IMG/VR virus record: IMGVR_UViG_3300031758_000630
Span: 1-22,332 of that record
Reading direction: 5' to 3' (one strand)
Source of the DNA: a virus
Length of the DNA: 22,332 nt
Below are positions 18,265 to 22,332 of this stretch, one piece after another. The translations under genes and the position numbers were made by a program. The notes beneath the pieces were generated by a model. It did no database searches and was not told the DNA's origin. It saw only the letters and a program-made list of their open reading frames with translations. The first letter of the stretch is position 1. Every line of letters starts with the position of its first letter.

Positions 18265-19280
18265 TATACAGCCAGCTTAAGTGTCCCAAGAACGTCTTTT
18301 TGCAGCATTTCCTGTAGGTCTACCTCTTCACGAATCGAAGATAGTAAAGCGTCTGCGCCCTGCCACTGGCGTTCTGCGTACCGATAGTATGCACCAGCTC
18401 TGGTAATAATCTTGTTTAAGATTCCTAGTGACACAATTTCTTTGGCGTAGTCGTACTCGCCTTTGTCAATCCCGGTCCCGTCATCGAAGTAAAAATCAGT
18501 AAAGGCAACCTGGCCCGGAGGCGCTGATTTGTTCTTCTTAGTAGTGAACTTAATAGACTGACCGACTTTACGCTTTTCTTGGCCAGTGCCGACCTCAATC
18601 CAGTCGTCACGCTTTACTTCTACTCGTGTAAAGAAGAAATAGTTCTTAGCCTCTCCGCCAGGGGTGGTTCGTGGGTCACCGTACATGACACCAATCTTCA
18701 TACGCCACTGGTTAATAATAATACCGATGAATGGGCGCTCTCCGCCTAGTAGGTCGCGCTTTCCGGCCTTCTCCATTTTACGGAAGAACTTGCCCATCAA
18801 CTGTGCGCCACGGCCTACAGTAAACTCGTCCATCTCTTTCTCATCTTCAGCAGATGGGACTAGGGCAGGCAACGAGTCAATAACTACGCAGTCTACTTCC
18901 TGGGTCTCTACAAACTCTAGAACTGCTGTAAGAGCTACCTCCATAATGTTGCTTGTAAACACGTGAACTCTAGAAGGGTCTACCCCGCACATCTCTGCGT
19001 ACTCCGGTACCCACTCCTCAGCAGCAATCCATATAGTCGTGAAGTTAGGGTCTCGTTTTTGGTTGGCTGCGATGGTCTTAAGGGCGAGCGCCGTCTTACC
19101 ATTACTGGCCTCGCCAATAATCTCGTGCCACTGATTAGTAGGCCACCCTCCGCCGAGAATCATGTCTAGCGATAACGAGCCGGACGTAAACCGTGTAGGA
19201 GCAACAATCTCTGATGCTAGTACTATGGTGTTTTCGCCGTACTTCTTGTTGATTGATGCGAGTAGTTTTTGAAGTGACAT
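18264..19280 (-). CDS. RecA/UvsX-like recombinase
   Basis: A 338-residue RecA-family ATPase that would form filaments on single-stranded DNA and drive strand exchange. Walker A is GEASNGKT (56-63; bacterial RecA has GPESSGKT), Walker B is CVVIDS (131-136), and TTPGGEAKNYFF (205-216) matches the RecA segment following the L2 region. The divergent Walker A and the short C-terminus point to a phage recombinase, not a host gene. ATG is coupled to the upstream stop (TAATG) with AGGA 8 nt before it. It acts with the Cas4-like nuclease and the resolvases encoded downstream. Confidence 0.88.
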   Translation of the reverse strand: MSLQKLLASINKKYGENTIVLASEIVAPTRFTSGSLSLDMILGGGWPTNQWHEIIGEASNGKTALALKTIAANQKRDPNFTTIWIAAEEWVPEYAEMCGVDPSRVHVFTSNIMEVALTAVLEFVETQEVDCVVIDSLPALVPSAEDEKEMDEFTVGRGAQLMGKFFRKMEKAGKRDLLGGERPFIGIIINQWRMKIGVMYGDPRTTPGGEAKNYFFFTRVEVKRDDWIEVGTGQEKRKVGQSIKFTTKKNKSAPPGQVAFTDFYFDDGTGIDKGEYDYAKEIVSLGILNKIITRAGAYYRYAERQWQGADALLSSIREEVDLQEMLQKDVLGTLKLAV

Positions 19281-19645
19281 TAGCCAATCCTGTCGATAAT
19301 TACGCCTGGGTTAAAGTTGTTTGCTGTATTAATTTGTGTCGCCGCTACAGTGTTGCCGTTAGATGGAATGTGCATTCCCGGCATACCTGTACCTGACTGG
19401 GTCAGTGGGTAGCCACAATCATAGCACCTAGCTTTAGCCTCTGGGAACCCCGGCATCTTGCCGTAGTTGCCGCTGGCACAGTTAGGGCATCGGTCATACG
19501 ACTGGGCACTGCTGGGTAGCCTCTGACCCTGCTGAGGCACTTGCTGCTGAGGCACCTGCTGTTGTGGGGATACCGGGGGAAGGTAGTTTTGTGCCTGCTG
19601 AGGCGGCTGGTTACCGAGCTTGTTAGCCCACCATGAATTTGACAT
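19280..19645 (-). CDS. Pro/Gln-rich protein with zinc ribbon
   Basis: A 121-residue protein. It starts with a short motif SNSWWANKLG. A Pro/Gln tract with QQQVP repeats (about 13-42) leads to a zinc ribbon, C53-x2-C56 and C74-x2-C77, and then an Asn/Gly/Thr tail. The tandem Gln/Pro repeats suggest a flexible tether. It lies between the polymerase accessory gene and RecA, starts with AAAGGA 5 nt upstream, and couples to RecA by TAATG. A loader or single-strand DNA-binding role next to RecA is inference. Confidence 0.7.
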   Translation of the reverse strand: MSNSWWANKLGNQPPQQAQNYLPPVSPQQQVPQQQVPQQGQRLPSSAQSYDRCPNCASGNYGKMPGFPEAKARCYDCGYPLTQSGTGMPGMHIPSNGNTVAATQINTANNFNPGVIIDRIG

Positions 19646-19646
19646 A

Positions 19647-20108
19647 TTATTCCTTTATCTCGTCTACGTCAATTAATGAACCCTCTGTAGATAGGATTCC
19701 TAGCTCTACTGCGCTAGACAGCATTGTCATAAGCGCTGAAAGAGAAATTAGTTTGTAAAACTGCTTCATCTTGTTTGAATCTTTTTCTAGCTTCTCAGCA
19801 ATCTCAGGTGATACCTCGTCTATGACCTCTCGCTTTTGCATCTCAAAAACGTACTGAGCGGTCATGGTTGAGTACAGATTCATAAGTGGAAGAAGCTCTT
19901 GAATCTGCTCCATTCTGAGCCTCGACTCTTCCTGCTCCTTTTCGTCACCCTCATCGCTTACCGCTGTTATTTTAAATATGTCAACGTGGTTGTTTGGGTT
20001 TTCTGTGTGTATGTCATACATAAACCAGCGGTATAGGGTAGTAAGCGGAATCTTGCTAAGGTAGTGACCCTCAGAGAAGTCGTGCTCGTGGTCCTCGTGC
20101 TCACTCAT
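19647..20108 (-). CDS. Hypothetical acidic helical protein next to DNA polymerase
   Basis: A 153-residue acidic protein with a His/Glu-rich N-terminus (MSEHEDHEHDF). Helices follow: LTTLYRWFMYDIH, a Glu-rich coiled-coil-like segment (about 55-75), and a hydrophobic C-terminal helix (LISLSALMTMLSSAVELGIL) that looks more like a core helix than a membrane span. It is coupled to the polymerase gene by ATGA, with GGGGTGAGG upstream. A polymerase accessory factor is plausible from position only. Confidence 0.65.
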   Translation of the reverse strand: MSEHEDHEHDFSEGHYLSKIPLTTLYRWFMYDIHTENPNNHVDIFKITAVSDEGDEKEQEESRLRMEQIQELLPLMNLYSTMTAQYVFEMQKREVIDEVSPEIAEKLEKDSNKMKQFYKLISLSALMTMLSSAVELGILSTEGSLIDVDEIKE

Positions 20109-22087
20109 TTAGCCTCACCCCATCTGTCAACAATCTTTACGTCTGCTACTAGCGGTACTTTTAACACTTGAATGTCCTCCATAGCCTCTCTTAGTTTTTC
20201 TGCAGTTTCCTCTGCCATATCGGCCGGAGTAGTTAATACGAGTTCATCGTGAACTGTGAGGATAATCTTACTCTCTTTTGGAATCATAGTGTGCGCCCTT
20301 ACCATAGCAATCTTGATGATGTCAGCGGCGCTGCCTTGAATCTTAGTGTTAAATGCCTGCCTCTCAGCACCGGCCCTAAAGCTATTGTCACGCGACATAA
20401 TCTCTGGTAAGTATCTGCGACGTCCAGTGATGGTTTTTACACAGGGTACAGGCTTTGCCATTTTAGTTGAGCCGATTACTTTTGCGCGGTACTTTGATAT
20501 AGAACTAAACTCAGAGGCAAACCGGTCAAGCAAATCTTTAGCCTCAGTCCTAGTACACCCGATGCTTGCAGCAATCTTGTCTGGCCCTACACCGTATGCC
20601 ATGGCTAGCACAAGGACCTTGCCTGCCTTGCGGTCCACTCCCATGGTGTCTCCTACAGTGGTGTAGATGTCCTTACCGTTTAGGTAGTTGTCCATCATAA
20701 TTGGGTCTTCAGAGAAAGAGGCAATAACTCGCGGCTCAATTTGCGAGTAGTCAGCGACCACTAACTTGTGCCCTGGCGGAGCCACGAAAAGATTACGAAT
20801 AGCCTTACCGTGCGGCGTGTGAGGAGCGGGTACATTCTGCAAGTTTGGGTTACGGCTAGAGAACCTGCCGGTCTCTGCACCTATCTGAATGAAGTCTCCG
20901 TGAATTCTGCCATTTATTAGGATGCTTTCTTTAGTCTCAGTCTTGGTCTTTCCCCCGACTGTTTTCTCGATGTCACCGCCTAGATAAGGAATTACATACG
21001 TAGAAAGAAGTTTGTTGTAGTCGGCATACTCCAGCATGGCAGTTACTAGCGGGTCCTTGTCACGGTATGGCTCTAATGCTTCAGCTGATACCGAGTAGTC
21101 GGACAGCGCCAACTCCTCTTCACCGCGCGACTTGGTGTTCCCCTTTGGGGTTAGCACCTGAGCCTTTAGCCCTCGACCCCCCTCTGACTTAGGGCCGTAA
21201 AGTAGAGCCTGCTTCTCTGGGTTTGAGTTGATGTTAAACTCTCGACCAGCTGCTTTGTAGATGTTGCCGCGGGCCTCTTCTACCTTTGCCTCGAGGTCAA
21301 TCTTTAGTTGCTTTAGAGAATCGGTGTCGATAGTTGCGCCAGTTAGTTTCATGTCGCATAGAACTGCTAGGACATCCATCTCTAGCGAGAACACGCGACC
21401 TAGGTCTCCGGCCTCTAGCTTTGGCACTAGCGACTTCCACAATAGGAACGTGTACTTTGAGTCTAGGTATGCGTACTTCGCAACGGTATTAAAGTCGTAA
21501 GCCTCGACCTCTTTACCTACTCCCTTGGCCATCTCGTAGCCAAACTCTCGCTTAAGGCAATCAGCAAGACCGCACTTGTTCTTGTTGCGGTTATCGGATA
21601 TAAAAGACGCCACCATCGTGTCAAAGTAGGGAGCAGTAGGTATTCTGCCGCCGTAGTATTTTGATATTGAGGTTACGTCAAACATTAGATTGTGACCGAT
21701 AGTTAGAATCTGGTCATTAAACATTAGAGGCTCTATCGCCTTAAAAACCTCGGCTGGGTATAGTTGCTTGGGCGCTGGGCCAAATACCTTGGTGGCTTTC
21801 TTGGCATCGCGGCTGTAGTCACTTGGTCGAAGTGACAGGCCCTTCTGTTTTCTAAGTTCACCCTGGCCGGTTAGAGGAAATACCTCTTCAATAAAGTCTC
21901 CGTGCGGGTGCCCCATCGGGATAACGTCGCACCTACCGTGAGTAGCAAACGTAATCCATAAGACTTCGTTTACTGGAGTAAGCCCTCTAAATGGGCCTAC
22001 AGTTTCAACGTCAAAAGCAAAGGCATCTTGGGCAAGGTAGTACTCTACCATGTCAGAAAGTTGTTCGGCAGTTGTAATAATGTTCAT
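20105..22087 (-). CDS. Family A DNA polymerase with 3'-5' exonuclease
   Basis: A 660-residue Pol I-type replicative polymerase without a 5'-nuclease domain. Proofreading motifs: D26-x-E28 in AFDVET, N133-x3-D137 in GHNLMFD, and Y205-x3-D209 in YAYLD. Polymerase motifs: A, D446 in VVADYSQIE; O-helix, R486-x3-K490-x3-L494-x3-Y498; B, AFNTKIQGSAADI (578-590); C, H613-D614-E615. L494 aligns with E. coli F762. Start is ATG 22087 with AGGA upstream; an ATG 15 nt earlier lacks a ribosome site. It heads the replication operon, just after a terminator. It should copy the phage genome. Confidence 0.95.
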   Translation of the reverse strand: MNIITTAEQLSDMVEYYLAQDAFAFDVETVGPFRGLTPVNEVLWITFATHGRCDVIPMGHPHGDFIEEVFPLTGQGELRKQKGLSLRPSDYSRDAKKATKVFGPAPKQLYPAEVFKAIEPLMFNDQILTIGHNLMFDVTSISKYYGGRIPTAPYFDTMVASFISDNRNKNKCGLADCLKREFGYEMAKGVGKEVEAYDFNTVAKYAYLDSKYTFLLWKSLVPKLEAGDLGRVFSLEMDVLAVLCDMKLTGATIDTDSLKQLKIDLEAKVEEARGNIYKAAGREFNINSNPEKQALLYGPKSEGGRGLKAQVLTPKGNTKSRGEEELALSDYSVSAEALEPYRDKDPLVTAMLEYADYNKLLSTYVIPYLGGDIEKTVGGKTKTETKESILINGRIHGDFIQIGAETGRFSSRNPNLQNVPAPHTPHGKAIRNLFVAPPGHKLVVADYSQIEPRVIASFSEDPIMMDNYLNGKDIYTTVGDTMGVDRKAGKVLVLAMAYGVGPDKIAASIGCTRTEAKDLLDRFASEFSSISKYRAKVIGSTKMAKPVPCVKTITGRRRYLPEIMSRDNSFRAGAERQAFNTKIQGSAADIIKIAMVRAHTMIPKESKIILTVHDELVLTTPADMAEETAEKLREAMEDIQVLKVPLVADVKIVDRWGEAK

Positions 22088-22108
22088 TTGGCATCCTGGC
22101 ATTGACGC

Positions 22109-22135
22109 AAAAGGCGGGGGCGCTAAGCCCCCGCC
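22109..22135 (-). terminator. GC-rich intrinsic terminator after the partial gene, before DNA polymerase
   Basis: On the minus strand GGCGGGGGC (22135-22127), loop TTAGC, GCCCCCGCC (22121-22113), then TTTT. A 9-bp, almost all-GC stem. It ends the transcript of the 22151-22332 gene only about 21 nt before the polymerase ATG, so polymerase expression depends on read-through or on an unseen promoter. Confidence 0.8.
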
Positions 22136-22150
22136 AATCGCTAGGGTTAT

Positions 22151-22332
22151 CTAGATAAGGGCTTCGGCAATCTCGGTGAGCTCCTCTAGTGAGTGCTCCT
22201 TGATGAGATTGCGGGTGTAGACCTCAGACGAGGCTACAGAAGAGGCTGCCTTTTCGGCATCAATCTTCCAGTCTTCCTCTAGGTCACGCTCTTTGATAGG
22301 GGTAACTGTGTATGCAGTCTGTGGGCCTTTGC
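22151..22332 (-). CDS. Partial unknown protein (C-terminal 60 residues)
   Basis: The window cuts this gene; about 60 C-terminal residues are seen, ending at TAG 22151. They are charged and helical (KERDLEEDWKIDAEKAA, then LIKEHSLEELTEIAEALI). The gene is followed 15 nt later by a very stable terminator, suggesting high or separate expression. No family can be assigned from this fragment. Confidence 0.65.
   Translation of the reverse strand, partial: KGPQTAYTVTPIKERDLEEDWKIDAEKAASSVASSEVYTRNLIKEHSLEELTEIAEALI

Overview
The window looks like part of a tailed double-stranded DNA phage genome whose host is a member of the Actinomycetota. Evidence: tightly packed small genes with 1-22 nt overlaps; a phage-type replication and recombination block (family A DNA polymerase, RecA-like ATPase, Cas4-like nuclease, RuvC-like and Hjc-like resolvases, an Nmad1/DUF1599 protein); a WhiB-type regulator, a family confined to actinobacteria and their phages; an MSMEG_6728-type Pyr_excise protein; and a SpoVS homologue. 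The moderate base composition and the leucine at the Pol I-762 position would fit an aquatic, low-to-mid GC actinobacterial host, but that is inference. No terminase, portal, capsid, tail, lysis, integrase, tRNA or CRISPR feature was recognised.

Layout: (1) 1-520, non-coding, with tandem promoter-like elements and a strongly structured leader. (2) 521-4653, a rightward operon of five genes: MoxR/CobS-like AAA+ ATPase, VWA protein with an HExxH motif, zinc-ribbon protein and two small acidic proteins, ended by an excellent intrinsic terminator. (3) 4704-5138, non-coding and rich in repeats. (4) A rightward Pyr_excise-type DNA repair gene that seems to start at ATT. (5) A convergent junction at 5562-5639. 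(6) Everything from 5640 to 22332 runs leftward. In transcription order: the end of an unknown gene with a strong terminator; DNA polymerase, two accessory proteins, RecA, a zinc finger, Hjc-like nuclease, WhiB, Cas4-like nuclease, a helical protein, RuvC-like nuclease, two tiny genes, Nmad1, SpoVS, a separately terminated small protein, a metallophosphoesterase pair, a run of small basic or Ala/Gly-rich proteins, zinc-binding small proteins, and finally a nucleotidyltransferase / HAD-like / barrel-plus-cysteine-cluster trio.

The right half (about 14.7-22.3 kb) reads as one replication, repair and recombination operon with translational coupling (ATGA and TAATG junctions). The left rightward module is a separately controlled MoxR-VWA remodelling unit. 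The most unusual signal is at the level of DNA words. By eye I find no GATC anywhere in the 22.3 kb. In addition ACGT, TGCA, GTAC and CATG are all missing from the left end and first appear at 7263, 7275, 9398 and 10215 respectively, after which they are common. This graded loss of four-base palindromes suggests strong restriction or methylation pressure, stronger on the left end, perhaps because it enters the cell first.
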